Notes: a model not told the origin generated them from the sequence alone. Shown: positions 9,051 to 18,315, numbered from the stretch's first letter. The stretch is 64,000 bases of DNA from an uncultured Bacteroidales bacterium (GCA_902774185.1 CACYHE010000008.1:62001-126000), one strand, 5' to 3'. Numbers and translations: made by a program.

Positions 9051-9102
9051 AACTTTCAACTTGAAAACTTCTCTAAACTCTCAACTCTAAACTCTCAACT
9101 AA
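9051..9102. repeat. Heptanucleotide array between murE and mraY
   Basis: About seven imperfect units of the type CAACTCT/AAACTCT, filling the gap and entering the last codons of murE. Confidence 0.8.
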
Positions 9103-10567
9103 ATCGTTTAACGATTTCGTGATCATCAAAATGATGCTTGACACCTTTGATGATCTGATAGTCCTCATGACCCTTTCCTGCAACTAAGATCACATCGCCT
9201 TTCTGGGCTAACATGCAAGCGGTCTGGATCGCTGCGGCTCGGTCTTCAATCACCAAGGTACTGCGTAACTCCTCTGCCGTCAAACCGTCCGTCATGTCTT
9301 TCAGAATATCCTTCGGCTCCTCGTCCCGAGGATTATCGCTCGTCAAAATCAACTGCTCACTGCCTTTCTTGGCGATCTTTGCCATCATCGGCCGTTTACC
9401 CTTGTCCCGATTTCCTCCGCAACCCACTACCGTGATCAGTTTAGCGCCTTCTTTCTTGATTTCGCGTATAGTCTGTATCACATTATCTACCGCATCGGGC
9501 GTATGGGCATAATCGACGATCGCCGTCCATCCCTTTTCGCTCCGAATAGTCTCAAAACGACCGTTCACAGGCTTCAACGTACTCAGTACGCGCAACACTT
9601 CCAACTCCTCAAATCCCAGACACAAAGCCGCACCGTAGATACAGAGCAGGTTACTTACATTAAACCGACCCACCAACGGTACGAACACTTCTTTGCCGTT
9701 CATATTCAGCATCATCCCCTCAAATCCTTCTTCCAGTATCTGCGCCTTATAGTCCGCCAACGCTCGGGTGGAGTAGGTATGAACAGTCGCTTTGCAGTTC
9801 TGCGTCATCACTAACCCGTTCTTGTCATCTTTGTTCGTAACCGCAAAAGCCGTCTTCTTCAACCCGTCAAACAAACGTTTCTTCGTGTCCCGATAGTTAT
9901 CGAACGTCTTATGATAATCGATATGATCCCTCGTCAGGTTGGTAAACAACGCTCCGTCAAAATCCAAACCTGCAATACGTTCTTGGGCAATCGAATGACT
10001 GCTTACTTCCATAAATGCGTACTCACAACCGGCGTCCACCATCCTCCTCAACAAACCGTTCAACTCGATGGCATCCGGGGTCGTATGGGTTGCCGGAACC
10101 GCTTCGTCTTCGATATAATTGACCACCGTCGAAAGTAATCCCGCCTTGTGACCCATCGCGCGCACAAGTTTATATAATAAGGTGGCAATCGTTGTCTTGC
10201 CGTTCGTACCTGTCACGCCTACCAACGTCAGTGCCTTACTCGGCTCCCCGAACCATTTGCTCGCCAACAACCCTAACGCCTTGTCCGTGTTCTCTACGAG
10301 AATATAGGTCGGTGAAAGCGGTCTGTCTTCTGTCAACGAAGTGGTCTTTGTTATGTACTCTCTCTTAGAGAGAACGATGGCACTTGCGCCTTTGGCGACA
10401 CAACCATCAATGAACGTGTGTCCATCTACTGCTGTGCCCACCTGCGCAACGAATAAGTCGCCTTCGCCTACCTTTCGGCTGTCGAAATGCAGACCCTTAA
10501 TCTCCTTGTCCGTCGAACCGATGATCTCGATCGGTTGGATCACTGATAATAATTCGCTCAGAAGCAT
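9095..10567 (-). CDS. murE: UDP-MurNAc-L-Ala-D-Glu:diamino acid ligase MurE
   Basis: MurE adds the third residue to UDP-MurNAc-dipeptide. The 490-residue protein has the N-terminal FDSRKVGEGDLFVA motif, P-loop VTGTNGKTTIATLLY (about residues 117-131), LTRDHIDYH, AIVDYAHTPDAV and the C-terminal GCGGNRDKGKRPMM. The four-residue motif in the C-terminal domain is SDNPRDEEP, which contains the DNPR sequence characteristic of meso-diaminopimelate-adding enzymes, so the third residue is most likely meso-DAP. It starts 7 bases after ftsI. Confidence 0.97.
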   Translation of the reverse strand: MLLSELLSVIQPIEIIGSTDKEIKGLHFDSRKVGEGDLFVAQVGTAVDGHTFIDGCVAKGASAIVLSKREYITKTTSLTEDRPLSPTYILVENTDKALGLLASKWFGEPSKALTLVGVTGTNGKTTIATLLYKLVRAMGHKAGLLSTVVNYIEDEAVPATHTTPDAIELNGLLRRMVDAGCEYAFMEVSSHSIAQERIAGLDFDGALFTNLTRDHIDYHKTFDNYRDTKKRLFDGLKKTAFAVTNKDDKNGLVMTQNCKATVHTYSTRALADYKAQILEEGFEGMMLNMNGKEVFVPLVGRFNVSNLLCIYGAALCLGFEELEVLRVLSTLKPVNGRFETIRSEKGWTAIVDYAHTPDAVDNVIQTIREIKKEGAKLITVVGCGGNRDKGKRPMMAKIAKKGSEQLILTSDNPRDEEPKDILKDMTDGLTAEELRSTLVIEDRAAAIQTACMLAQKGDVILVAGKGHEDYQIIKGVKHHFDDHEIVKRFS

Positions 10568-10574
10568 ATAATTT

Positions 10575-12320
10575 TTAATTCTTAATTTTTATTTCGGCGA
10601 TGATCCGCACCGTACTGCCGCAGTCCATACCCGCATCGTAATTGTGTTTCGGATCTTCCATCATACAGATACAGGTGTATTTCGGATTCTCTTCCGGGAA
10701 ATAACCCACAAACGTGATACGGTGTCTCTTCGGTTGGTAACGACCGCTTATCAGCAACTGTGCCGTACCCGTCTTACCTGCTATATGAACCAAGTCGCTC
10801 TGTGCTTTCCGCTTTCCCCATGGATTAACGGACGCCGTTCCCAAACGATTATCCCAAACCACGTCATGCAGCGCACTTCGGATATCCTGTAAGGTTTGCT
10901 TCGAACAGATAGACGACTTCACTACTTCCGGTTTGAACCGTTTAACAACCTCTCCGTTCTGCTGAATGGCCGTCACTAACATCGGACGCATCATCTTACC
11001 GTTATTGGCGATCGCATTGTAAAACATCGCGATTTGCATCGGACTCAACTCCACCGAATAGCCGTACGACATCTTACTCAGCGTCACGGTGTCTTTCGGA
11101 ACATCAATACGTGTCCGGTCCGCACCCGGAATCTCGCAATAGATGCTGTCTTTCAGACCCATCCGTTCAATACGGCGCACAAATTTCTTGGCAGAACCCT
11201 CATAACTGCGGGTGATCAACTTCGCCAAGGCGATATTACTGGATATAGCCAAGGCGGAACGAACGGTCAGTACGGTATCTTTCTTGTGCGCGTCCGTGTG
11301 CTTGACGGTGAAATATTTCCAGGGTTCACGGGTGATCGTTACCGTGTCGTCAATATCGATCTTTCCGTCATCCAACGCAGCCACCAAAGCAATAGTCTTG
11401 AACGTCGAACCCGGTTCTACACGTTGTACGGCATGGTTCTGCGCCTCATAATACTCCCCGCTCTCCGAACGGTCGATATTGGCGATTGCTCGGATATAAC
11501 CCGTCTGCGTCTCCATCAGAAGACAACAACCCCAACGAGCTTCTTGTGCGCTTACGCTTTCCAGCAATGCGTGCTCCACGATATCTTGCAGGTTCGCATC
11601 GATCGTCGTCACGACATCCAAACCATCCTTAGACTCTTGCACCGTTACCGACTCGTACCGACCGCCTATCTTCTGGATCGCACTCATACCGTCCACGCCG
11701 CGTAACTCTTTGTCAAAACGTTTCTCCAAACCCGAGTTACCGACACCGCCTTCGCCGTAGATACTGCCTATCGTTCGACTTGCCAGAATACCGTACGGTT
11801 TGATACGGCGATGCTGGTCTTCAAAGAAAATTCCGCTTTTGTATTTACCCTTCCGGATCAACGAATTTTTCTCCAATGCCTGACGCTGCAAATAATTGAT
11901 ACGGCGATCACACACCTTCAAGCGTGCCTCGTTTTTCTTATATGCTTGCGTAATACGCGCCTTGTATTCCGCTTCACTCTTATCCCCTACAATACGCGCC
12001 AAATCGGCTGCCAAACTGTCGATATGCTGGTTAAACAACGCATTATTATTCATACGTAACGCGTCCACGCGCGTATCCATATATATATAATACTGCGGCA
12101 TGCTGCTTGCCAAAAGCCGACCGTTACAGTCCAAGATATTACCTCTGGTGGCCTCAATCGGTTTGTGTGTCGGTACTTGGTTCTCTGCCACTTTCATCCA
12201 TTCGTCCCGTTCTACGGTCTGTACATAGATGATCCGAGCCAATACAGCCACAAAACCCAATGCAATCACCGTAAAAATGATTGCAAATCGCCATACCGTA
12301 TTTCTTTGCTCGTCTGACAT
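10575..12320 (-). CDS. ftsI: Division transpeptidase FtsI (class B penicillin-binding protein) without PASTA domains
   Basis: FtsI cross-links septal peptidoglycan in the periplasm. There is a membrane helix near the N-terminus (about residues 12-30 of the 581), a PBP dimerisation domain (RGNILDCNGRLLA), and a transpeptidase domain with the three active-site motifs: STFK (Ser near residue 305), SSN and KTGTA. The protein ends soon after the transpeptidase domain; the C-terminal PASTA domain usual for Bacteroidota FtsI (about 700 residues) is absent, and murE begins 8 bases later, leaving no room for a lost part. I take the ATG at 12320; a GTG three codons upstream (12329) overlaps the ftsL stop and is an alternative start. 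Confidence 0.95.
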   Translation of the reverse strand: MSDEQRNTVWRFAIIFTVIALGFVAVLARIIYVQTVERDEWMKVAENQVPTHKPIEATRGNILDCNGRLLASSMPQYYIYMDTRVDALRMNNNALFNQHIDSLAADLARIVGDKSEAEYKARITQAYKKNEARLKVCDRRINYLQRQALEKNSLIRKGKYKSGIFFEDQHRRIKPYGILASRTIGSIYGEGGVGNSGLEKRFDKELRGVDGMSAIQKIGGRYESVTVQESKDGLDVVTTIDANLQDIVEHALLESVSAQEARWGCCLLMETQTGYIRAIANIDRSESGEYYEAQNHAVQRVEPGSTFKTIALVAALDDGKIDIDDTVTITREPWKYFTVKHTDAHKKDTVLTVRSALAISSNIALAKLITRSYEGSAKKFVRRIERMGLKDSIYCEIPGADRTRIDVPKDTVTLSKMSYGYSVELSPMQIAMFYNAIANNGKMMRPMLVTAIQQNGEVVKRFKPEVVKSSICSKQTLQDIRSALHDVVWDNRLGTASVNPWGKRKAQSDLVHIAGKTGTAQLLISGRYQPKRHRITFVGYFPEENPKYTCICMMEDPKHNYDAGMDCGSTVRIIAEIKIKN

Positions 12321-12325
12321 ATCTT

Positions 12326-12643
12326 TCACCTTTCAACTTTCGTAGGCGGAATTCTGTTCTCTTGTAACGAACTTCCTTTTTGCTTCAAGGCCTCAACTAC
12401 TTGTGACTGCCTTGTCGTATTGGTCAATTCCGCACTAATCGTCATATAGCGGAACTTGGCGTCCAACATCTCTTTCTTCGTGTCCGTCAACCGGTGTTGT
12501 TGTTTGGCAGCCTGATAACCCGACAGAATATAGATAAACAGCAAAACGGCAATCAATCCGATTAACGGATATTGCTCCCGGAACTTCTGACTGCGTAACT
12601 TGTCGCCGTTCAACCAACTCTGTATGTCATGACTGCTTGCCAT
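12326..12643 (-). CDS. ftsL: FtsL-like cell-division protein
   Basis: A 105-residue bitopic protein: about 26 cytosolic residues, one membrane helix (YPLIGLIAVLLFIYILSGY, ~25-43), then a helical, coiled-coil-like periplasmic part (QQHRLTDTKKEMLDAKFRYM). This size, topology and position between rsmH and ftsI are those of the Bacteroidota FtsL-like family, which joins the divisome scaffold with FtsB/FtsQ. Sequence conservation in the family is low, so the call rests on topology and neighbours. The stop overlaps the possible GTG start of ftsI. Confidence 0.88.
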   Translation of the reverse strand: MASSHDIQSWLNGDKLRSQKFREQYPLIGLIAVLLFIYILSGYQAAKQQHRLTDTKKEMLDAKFRYMTISAELTNTTRQSQVVEALKQKGSSLQENRIPPTKVER

Positions 12644-12666
12644 TCTTAATTCTTAATTCTTAATTG
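12641..12666. repeat. Heptanucleotide array between rsmH and ftsL
   Basis: Three units of CTTAATT directly before the ftsL start codon. Confidence 0.75.
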
Positions 12667-12667
12667 A

Positions 12668-13657
12668 TCATTTCTTCTCCGCTACGCGAAGCTTTGCACT
12701 TCGTGCTCTTGGATTACGTGCCACTTCTTCTGCACTTGCCTCCCGACCTTTCTCGATCAATTCAAACGGACTCAGGTTATTGCCGTAAAAATCTTTCTCT
12801 ATCGTTCCCTCTAAGTTTCCGCTCCGCAAGAAATTCTTCACAAGTCGGTCTTCCAACGAATGGTACGTCAATACTGCGATCCGTCCTCCCGGTTTCAACA
12901 AATCCCGTGCGGCAACCAACATATCCCGTAACGCACCCATCTCATCGTTCACCTCTATCCGCAAAGCTTGAAACAGTCGTGCCAAGTCCTTCTTTGCATT
13001 CGTTGGAACTTCCAACTCTCCACTCTCCACTTCTTTCAACTTTAAACTTTCAACTTTCAACTGGAGCGCAGCTCCTACCAAATCTTCTGTTCGTTCAATA
13101 CGTTTCTGAGTGCGTGCCTTGCATATATTCTTTGCGATTCCTCTTCCGTTCTTCAACTCACCGTACAGGTAAAAAATCTTCGCCAACTCCTCCTCACTGT
13201 ACCCGTTCACGATATCGGCTGCCGTTCGCTTCGCTGTTTGGTTCATACGCATGTCAAGCGGCGCACTAAACCGAAAACTGAATCCTCGCTCCGGACAGTC
13301 AAAATGATGAAAACTAACTCCCAAATCTGCCAACAGACCATCTATATGTTCCACTCCGTAATAGTCCATCCAGTTGCGCAGATAGCGGAAGTTACTATGC
13401 ACAAACGTCCACTTTCCACTTTCCACCTTCCACTTTCCACTTTTTACGGCATTCTCCAATGCATCCTTGTCCTGATCGAAGGAATACAAATGGCCAATAT
13501 CAAATGACAAATTACCAATAGAGTCCATCCTCTCAAGGATAGCGCGACTATGCCCTCCGCCTCCAAAGGTTACATCTACGTAAATGCCTTCTTTGTGAAC
13601 GTTCAGACCCTCAATGGTCTCCGTTAACATGGCCGGTATGTGATAGGTTTCAACCAT
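12668..13657 (-). CDS. rsmH: 16S rRNA (cytosine-1402-N4)-methyltransferase RsmH
   Basis: RsmH methylates N4 of C1402 in 16S rRNA using S-adenosylmethionine. The 329-residue protein has the family marks HIPAMLTETIEGL, DVTFGGGGHSRAILE (SAM-binding), DGLLADLGVSFHHFD, RGFSFRFSAPLDMRM and the C-terminal LTYHSLEDRLVKNFLR. It carries two in-frame short-period insertions: residues ~71-83 (KSGKWKVESGKWTF) and ~195-217 (LKVESLKLKEVESGELEV). These account for most of its extra length over typical members (about 305-315). It starts the conserved run after mraZ. Confidence 0.96.
   Translation of the reverse strand: MVETYHIPAMLTETIEGLNVHKEGIYVDVTFGGGGHSRAILERMDSIGNLSFDIGHLYSFDQDKDALENAVKSGKWKVESGKWTFVHSNFRYLRNWMDYYGVEHIDGLLADLGVSFHHFDCPERGFSFRFSAPLDMRMNQTAKRTAADIVNGYSEEELAKIFYLYGELKNGRGIAKNICKARTQKRIERTEDLVGAALQLKVESLKLKEVESGELEVPTNAKKDLARLFQALRIEVNDEMGALRDMLVAARDLLKPGGRIAVLTYHSLEDRLVKNFLRSGNLEGTIEKDFYGNNLSPFELIEKGREASAEEVARNPRARSAKLRVAEKK
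13007..13072. repeat. In-frame heptanucleotide array within rsmH (second)
   Basis: About eight units alternating CAACTTT, CAACTCT and CCACTCT types; in RsmH they encode a seven-residue periodic, charged segment in the helical substrate-binding region. Confidence 0.85.
13408..13445. repeat. In-frame heptanucleotide array within rsmH (first)
   Basis: Five units of CCACTTT/CCACCTT; in the protein they give the tandem pair KSGKWKV and ESGKWTF. Confidence 0.88.
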
Positions 13658-13713
13658 AAATCCGTTATCATTCCCTTATATTTCAAGGCTTGCAAGGGAG
13701 TCGTATTGGGTGA

Positions 13714-14190
13714 TTATTGCGTGATTATTGCGTGATTATTGTGTGATTTACTCATCTTAGCTCGGAGTCGTGCCGCTAACTCGCTCTGACTCAACTTCTT
13801 ATTCGCAAACGTCTCCGGAGCCCACAAAGCAAAACGGTTCAGCATACCGACGAACAGCACGTCGTTCTGCGCACCGATAGTCTCCAAATTCTTCTTCTGC
13901 AGCAATACACGACCCTGACCGTCCATCTCAAGATACTCTGCATCAGACATGAACTGCATCAATATCAACTGATCCTCCGGATCCCACTCATCCAAGGTCT
14001 GACGTAATTGTTCTACCTTCTCGTTCCACACCAGCTCCGGATAAAACATCAGACATTCGTTGTCCGTGTCCCGACGCATCACGATACGCATCGAACCGCT
14101 CTCTGCCAAAATCTTACGATAACTTGCCGGAACGAAGATACGTCCCTTCTCGTCCAACCTTGCCTCTATGTTTCCAATAAATGTGTTCAT
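13714..14190 (-). CDS. mraZ: Transcriptional regulator MraZ
   Basis: MraZ is the DNA-binding repressor found at the head of division and cell-wall clusters. The protein (158 residues from MNTFIGNIEARLDEKGR) has the two SpoVT/AbrB-like halves, the first with DEKGRIFVPASYRKIL and the second with EYLEMDGQGRVLLQKKNLE. The open frame extends upstream to 14259, but a -7 box (TATCTTTG, 14218-14225) lies inside that extension, so the start at 14190 is right. The region between mraZ and rsmH holds short direct repeats of GTGATTATTG at 13710-13745, over the end of the gene. Confidence 0.93.
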   Translation of the reverse strand: MNTFIGNIEARLDEKGRIFVPASYRKILAESGSMRIVMRRDTDNECLMFYPELVWNEKVEQLRQTLDEWDPEDQLILMQFMSDAEYLEMDGQGRVLLQKKNLETIGAQNDVLFVGMLNRFALWAPETFANKKLSQSELAARLRAKMSKSHNNHAIITQ

Positions 14191-14217
14191 CTCACCACTT
14201 TTATATGAATTCGGGTG

Positions 14218-14245
14218 CAAAGATACAAAAAATATTTGATATTCA
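14218..14245 (-). promoter_or_regulatory. Promoter of the mraZ-murG operon
   Basis: On the minus strand a TATCTTTG -7 box (14218-14225) lies about 28 bases before the mraZ ATG, with an AT-rich stretch and ATCAAAT upstream. MraZ repeats (TGGGN type) appear as GTGGGG near 14255-14261, immediately upstream; they could be operator sites for MraZ itself, which is inference. Confidence 0.6.
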
Positions 14246-14311
14246 CCACATTTCCCCACAAAAAAAATATCAATTGTTTTATAAACAAGTTTTCAACAAC
14301 TGATAACATAA

Positions 14312-14349
14312 AATAACCCGCATAAACTCAATGGTTTACACGGGTTATT
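14312..14349 (-). terminator. Terminator of the C10 protease gene
   Basis: On the minus strand AATAACCCG pairs with CGGGTTATT, with an inner GTAAAC/GTTTAT extension, followed by TTTATG. It lies 36 bases after the protease stop and just upstream of the mraZ promoter. Confidence 0.7.
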
Positions 14350-14384
14350 AACAATTTAATAAAAATGTGGGGTAAAATGGGGTA

Positions 14385-15464
14385 TTATTGAATACGCTGC
14401 CCTTGAACGGTATAAACACGGTTATTACGCAGGATCACGATCTGTCCGTCACGTAACTCCTTAACGGCTTTATTGGCCTCATCTGCTTCCACTTCCTCGA
14501 TGCCTTGCCAGTTTTTGGGAAAGATATAATATACCATGGAGAGGTTGTAACCCGAGTAGTCGGTTCCGCTTTGATCTTTCAGACGAGTCAACAGACACCA
14601 ACTGTTTCCGGCGCCACCCCATCCCCAGTTGACGTGGTAGTAATAGGTGTCATTCTGTACGCGGTATCCGTCAATCACAAAGCAGTGACCGGTTTGGCCG
14701 ATGGCAGGGAAACCTGCAAAAATCAAAGGATGACCTAATTCCAATTCCGGACGTACTACATCTTCACCCCAGTACGTAATGTCTTGCTCCGGGTTACTAC
14801 TGTTACTTACATCGATATACCTGATTTGATTACTGTAGTAGTAATTATTCTTCATTAGGTTCGGAATTTTCTCCGTGTTGGCACCACTGCCATCCTTGCT
14901 GTAGTTCATTTTCAGCGATGCACCGCATGCCAGCATCAGGTTAGCTACCGCATCCGCTTCCTCCTCCGTATAAGTCACACCGTCATATGTAGGCAGGATA
15001 TGATTCCAATCAAAGGGATGGCTGTCTAATTTGAATGTGGTCTCGCCCTGCTCACCACCGGTATAGGTGAACGTACCCGTTCCGCATGCCGGATACCGAT
15101 AGTAACGCATCACCATCGCCATCGCGGTGGCTACACAACCCGTTACGGCATGTCCGCCGTTGATATACGGACAGAACTTATTGTACGGATAACCTTGGTT
15201 AAAATTGATTTCGCCAAGTAGAGGCGCTACGCCTTCTTCCGTCTCCGCATGCTCGATGACAAAGAAATTCTCTGCGTCTTCGCCTGCCTCTATGCGCTCC
15301 ATCGCTTCGATGTACTGGTCAAAGAAACTGCGCTGCTCCGGTGTCAGTAAAGGAGAATGAATGTCAAAGTTCGGATCATCAAAGATGATCGGCTGAATCG
15401 TTTCGGCTTGCATACTCATACAGCATGCTGCAACTACGAACAAAGTGGTGAATACATGTTTCAT
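14385..15464 (-). CDS. Secreted C10-family (streptopain-like) cysteine protease
   Basis: A 359-residue secreted cysteine endopeptidase. Residues 1-20 are a signal peptide (MKHVFTTLFVVAACCMSMQA), then a short propeptide-like region. The catalytic Cys is C110 in GGHAVTGCVATAMAMVMRYY and the catalytic His is H260 in GQTGHCFVIDGY, followed by YYHVNWGWGGAGNSW as in SpeB and other C10 enzymes. The upstream FNQGYPYNKFCP block is also typical. The C-terminal ~25 residues (RNNRVYTVQGQRIQ) look like a short Bacteroidota C-terminal sorting or anchoring tail of T9SS type. It follows the M6 protease gene by 26 bases. Confidence 0.92.
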   Translation of the reverse strand: MKHVFTTLFVVAACCMSMQAETIQPIIFDDPNFDIHSPLLTPEQRSFFDQYIEAMERIEAGEDAENFFVIEHAETEEGVAPLLGEINFNQGYPYNKFCPYINGGHAVTGCVATAMAMVMRYYRYPACGTGTFTYTGGEQGETTFKLDSHPFDWNHILPTYDGVTYTEEEADAVANLMLACGASLKMNYSKDGSGANTEKIPNLMKNNYYYSNQIRYIDVSNSSNPEQDITYWGEDVVRPELELGHPLIFAGFPAIGQTGHCFVIDGYRVQNDTYYYHVNWGWGGAGNSWCLLTRLKDQSGTDYSGYNLSMVYYIFPKNWQGIEEVEADEANKAVKELRDGQIVILRNNRVYTVQGQRIQ

Positions 15465-15490
15465 ATCGTTTGAATTTTAAGGATTTGCTG

Positions 15491-18268
15491 TTAATAGCAA
15501 AGGATCTTCGTATATAGATCTTTGCGTTTGATAGTATCAATATAGTATTTAATAAGGTATATATGACCTATGGAGAGCGTAGGTAATACAATCTCCGTAT
15601 CTCCATAGATAGGATGTTTCGTGTAAATGATTTGTCCTGCATGGTCATAAACGGACAACTGCTCCTTGCCTTCCGACATGTCCGGCAGCACGATGGTGTA
15701 TTGTCCTTCTCCGGTACGTTTGATCACTAACGGATTCTCTACTTTCGCGTTCGTATGAATCGCCATCGGAGCCGATGACGTACTGTACTGCGGTTCGCAA
15801 CCCTTCTCATCGTACGCTTGTAGGGCGAAGTAATATTCCGTATCGGGTTGTAAATCACGGAATCGGATATTATTGTTTCCTCGATACACAAGATGCGTAC
15901 GGGGTGGGAACAGATAATCGATGGCAAAGGGGTAGTGTGCCGTCCAACTGTCGATGATACTGCCGCCGTTACCTCCGAGATGCGAATACGTGATCCGGAA
16001 TTGGCGCAGATGCAGGGTGGTGTCCAAATCAAGGGTGCGAACAATATTTTTGGTCGTTCGCAGAACGGTAATCTTACCGACATTCTGCCACGTGATGCCG
16101 TCCGCAGAACCGCTGATATAGAGTTGTCCGCCTATCGTCTCATCTACACCGTTCGGGGTGTAGTTGTTGCTTAACCAAAGGCTTAACTGCTTCGGTTCAT
16201 ACAGATACTCCGGCGTTCGAAGATACTCATCGCTTGTCGTGAATAACACGGCTTTGCCGGATTCGGAGATAGTCGCTTGTGCATTGGCGAAATTGGCATC
16301 CCAACCGCTCTCTTTGATCTCTTGGAGGGTGGAGAAATGCTCAAACGATTCGGTCTCCTGACCCTCACCCGAAGTGAGGGTATATAAGGAATAGAAATAG
16401 CCATCCGCTTCGTCTTGTTCTTCCCAATAAACGGTGAACGAGTGGCTGGAAAGGTTAGACACACTGTCAATAACAGGTGTCGTAAGCATATAGGGTCTTG
16501 GGGATATTCCGCGCAAGGTCAACTGGGTTCCCATACTCTCATCCGGGGTCTCTGCCCATAGAAAAGCATAGGAATAAACACAACTCTGCTTTTTAGGAGT
16601 GTGTACGACTAGTAAGGGGAGGTTATACGTGCTGTCTTTGATCAGACGTACGCAGGCAGTGTCGCCTGCACCTTGCCAATGGGCGCCGGTGTCGGTACTA
16701 TACACAAAATTGCCGGACTCAAGACAAAGCAACAAACTGTCCTGCTGCGTAGCCGGTATATGAAGCATCGTAACGGCGGTGTCATAGGCCACCGGCTTTT
16801 TGTAGAACATGGTCGTTACGTCTAACTCTTCCGGTGTGAACGCCAGTACGTCGTCTCCGACAGGACCGATATACATAGACATGTTCCCGTCATTACGTTG
16901 GCGTATCTGCGAGACAACCAACTGACTGAGGATCGTTCCGTCATTCATCTTCGGCTGCCAAGTGGTACGTTTGGTACTGCCTGGGAAGATATCGGCTTCG
17001 GTACTCTGCGTAGGGTTCACCACACCTGCGCTTACAACAGCATAGCCCAAAGGTGTACCGGCGTTGAACGTGTTACGATCCCATGTATAACTGTTGAATG
17101 TAATATGGGATACCAGCATGCCGGTTCCTACCAATGCTTCTTTGCCGGCATCCCAACCTACGGCTTGCCGGTTTTCCAAAAGGAAGTACTCCGACGGATT
17201 CGGGGATAAAGCACTGCCGTTATGCGAACTGGCTGCAATCAGCAGCGCTTCATTATGGGTCTCAATGGGTTGTAAGGTCCTCAATCCGGCTTTGCTTACC
17301 TGCTCCGGTTTAAGCCAACCCATCACAAAACGCTCAAAGGCGGTATAAGTGGGTGGAGTAGAACCGTGATTATTATAGCACCCCACGCACATCACATCCC
17401 ACTCGCCTACCGTGTAGCGATCGGAAGAGGAGGTGTCGTAAAGATCGGGCAGACCTAAAGCATGGCCGAACTCATGGCAGTACGTGCCGATACCTGCTTG
17501 TACCTTTCCTCCGCTACCTCGATACTCCGAGATCATCAGATAGCCGGCGAGGTACTTACTGCCGTAACGGGCGCTGTTCTGAATGACGCTGTAATGCGGC
17601 CAGATCGTCTCCGCCTTGCCGCCTTCCGCTTCGTTATAACCGGCTACGACGATGGACACATTATCGATGTACCCGTCGTTATTGGCATCATATCGGCTGA
17701 CATTCAGCCCGTTATCATACGCCAGTTGAAAGGCTTCGGTCACCAACTCGCCTGCTCGGATATTATGACCGGTGGTCACCCCTTGGTCATTCGTCTTGTT
17801 GGCACCGTAATAAGCCATCTCATGGGAAACGGTGTACGGACCAAACACTTCGTACTCCAAGTCCAATGCGCTATTGGACGAGGCATCGAAATAGGTATGC
17901 ACCGAACCGGTGGCATTGGGATTACTGCCGCCGTTGATATTGAATAAATCGTTGAACTGCGATTTGGGATTACTCAGACTGAAACTCAAGTCTGTGAAAT
18001 TGACCAGAATAACCGGCACCCGCACCTTGCCTGTAGTAGGGACATAGGCAGAACGCATGGTTTGTTGTGGAGTTTGCGCACTACGCAGTGCCGGTATTTT
18101 GGCGGCTCGTGTCTCGGCACGAAAAGAAGCATGCTCGTCTCCATAGAGATAGATCGTGTCTGTCTGTCCGTTCTCCAGCTCCCGAAGAATCGGTTTGGGA
18201 CTTGCCGGAACCGCCCACATACCCATGCAGGCGAATAACAAACACACTATGGAAACGAGCTTATGCAT
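15491..18268 (-). CDS. Secreted M6-family metalloprotease with fibronectin-like and T9SS-like C-terminal domains
   Basis: A 925-residue secreted zinc protease of the M6 (immune inhibitor A-like) family. Residues 1-19 are a signal peptide; the zinc site is HEFGHALGLPD (265-275), preceded by RYDANNDGYIDNVSIVVAGYNE, a typical M6 segment. The C-terminal half holds a discoidin or concanavalin-like stretch, a fibronectin type III-like part (PVIDSVSNLSSHSFTVYWEEQDEADGY split over ~600-650) and a final ~80-residue beta domain (YDHAGQIIYTKHPIYGDTE) that resembles a T9SS type A sorting domain. A GC-rich palindromic insert at ~16363-16385 encodes part of LTSGEGQ. It probably degrades external protein. 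Confidence 0.9.
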   Translation of the reverse strand: MHKLVSIVCLLFACMGMWAVPASPKPILRELENGQTDTIYLYGDEHASFRAETRAAKIPALRSAQTPQQTMRSAYVPTTGKVRVPVILVNFTDLSFSLSNPKSQFNDLFNINGGSNPNATGSVHTYFDASSNSALDLEYEVFGPYTVSHEMAYYGANKTNDQGVTTGHNIRAGELVTEAFQLAYDNGLNVSRYDANNDGYIDNVSIVVAGYNEAEGGKAETIWPHYSVIQNSARYGSKYLAGYLMISEYRGSGGKVQAGIGTYCHEFGHALGLPDLYDTSSSDRYTVGEWDVMCVGCYNNHGSTPPTYTAFERFVMGWLKPEQVSKAGLRTLQPIETHNEALLIAASSHNGSALSPNPSEYFLLENRQAVGWDAGKEALVGTGMLVSHITFNSYTWDRNTFNAGTPLGYAVVSAGVVNPTQSTEADIFPGSTKRTTWQPKMNDGTILSQLVVSQIRQRNDGNMSMYIGPVGDDVLAFTPEELDVTTMFYKKPVAYDTAVTMLHIPATQQDSLLLCLESGNFVYSTDTGAHWQGAGDTACVRLIKDSTYNLPLLVVHTPKKQSCVYSYAFLWAETPDESMGTQLTLRGISPRPYMLTTPVIDSVSNLSSHSFTVYWEEQDEADGYFYSLYTLTSGEGQETESFEHFSTLQEIKESGWDANFANAQATISESGKAVLFTTSDEYLRTPEYLYEPKQLSLWLSNNYTPNGVDETIGGQLYISGSADGITWQNVGKITVLRTTKNIVRTLDLDTTLHLRQFRITYSHLGGNGGSIIDSWTAHYPFAIDYLFPPRTHLVYRGNNNIRFRDLQPDTEYYFALQAYDEKGCEPQYSTSSAPMAIHTNAKVENPLVIKRTGEGQYTIVLPDMSEGKEQLSVYDHAGQIIYTKHPIYGDTEIVLPTLSIGHIYLIKYYIDTIKRKDLYTKILCY

Positions 18269-18280
18269 ATATACGCAAAG

Positions 18281-18315
18281 CCAAGAGGCCGGTTGCTAAG
18301 CAGCTGACCTCTTGG
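18281..18315. terminator. Strong hairpin between the lipoprotein and M6 protease genes
   Basis: CCAAGAGG (18281-18288) pairs with CCTCTTGG (18308-18315), with further pairing inside. There is no clear T run, so it may be an attenuator or mRNA-stability element that lowers protease expression relative to susCD. Confidence 0.5.

Noticed and set aside
14191..14259. N-terminal extension of MraZ
   Set aside because: It would contain the TATCTTTG promoter box and does not match MraZ proteins, which begin MNTFIGN-like.
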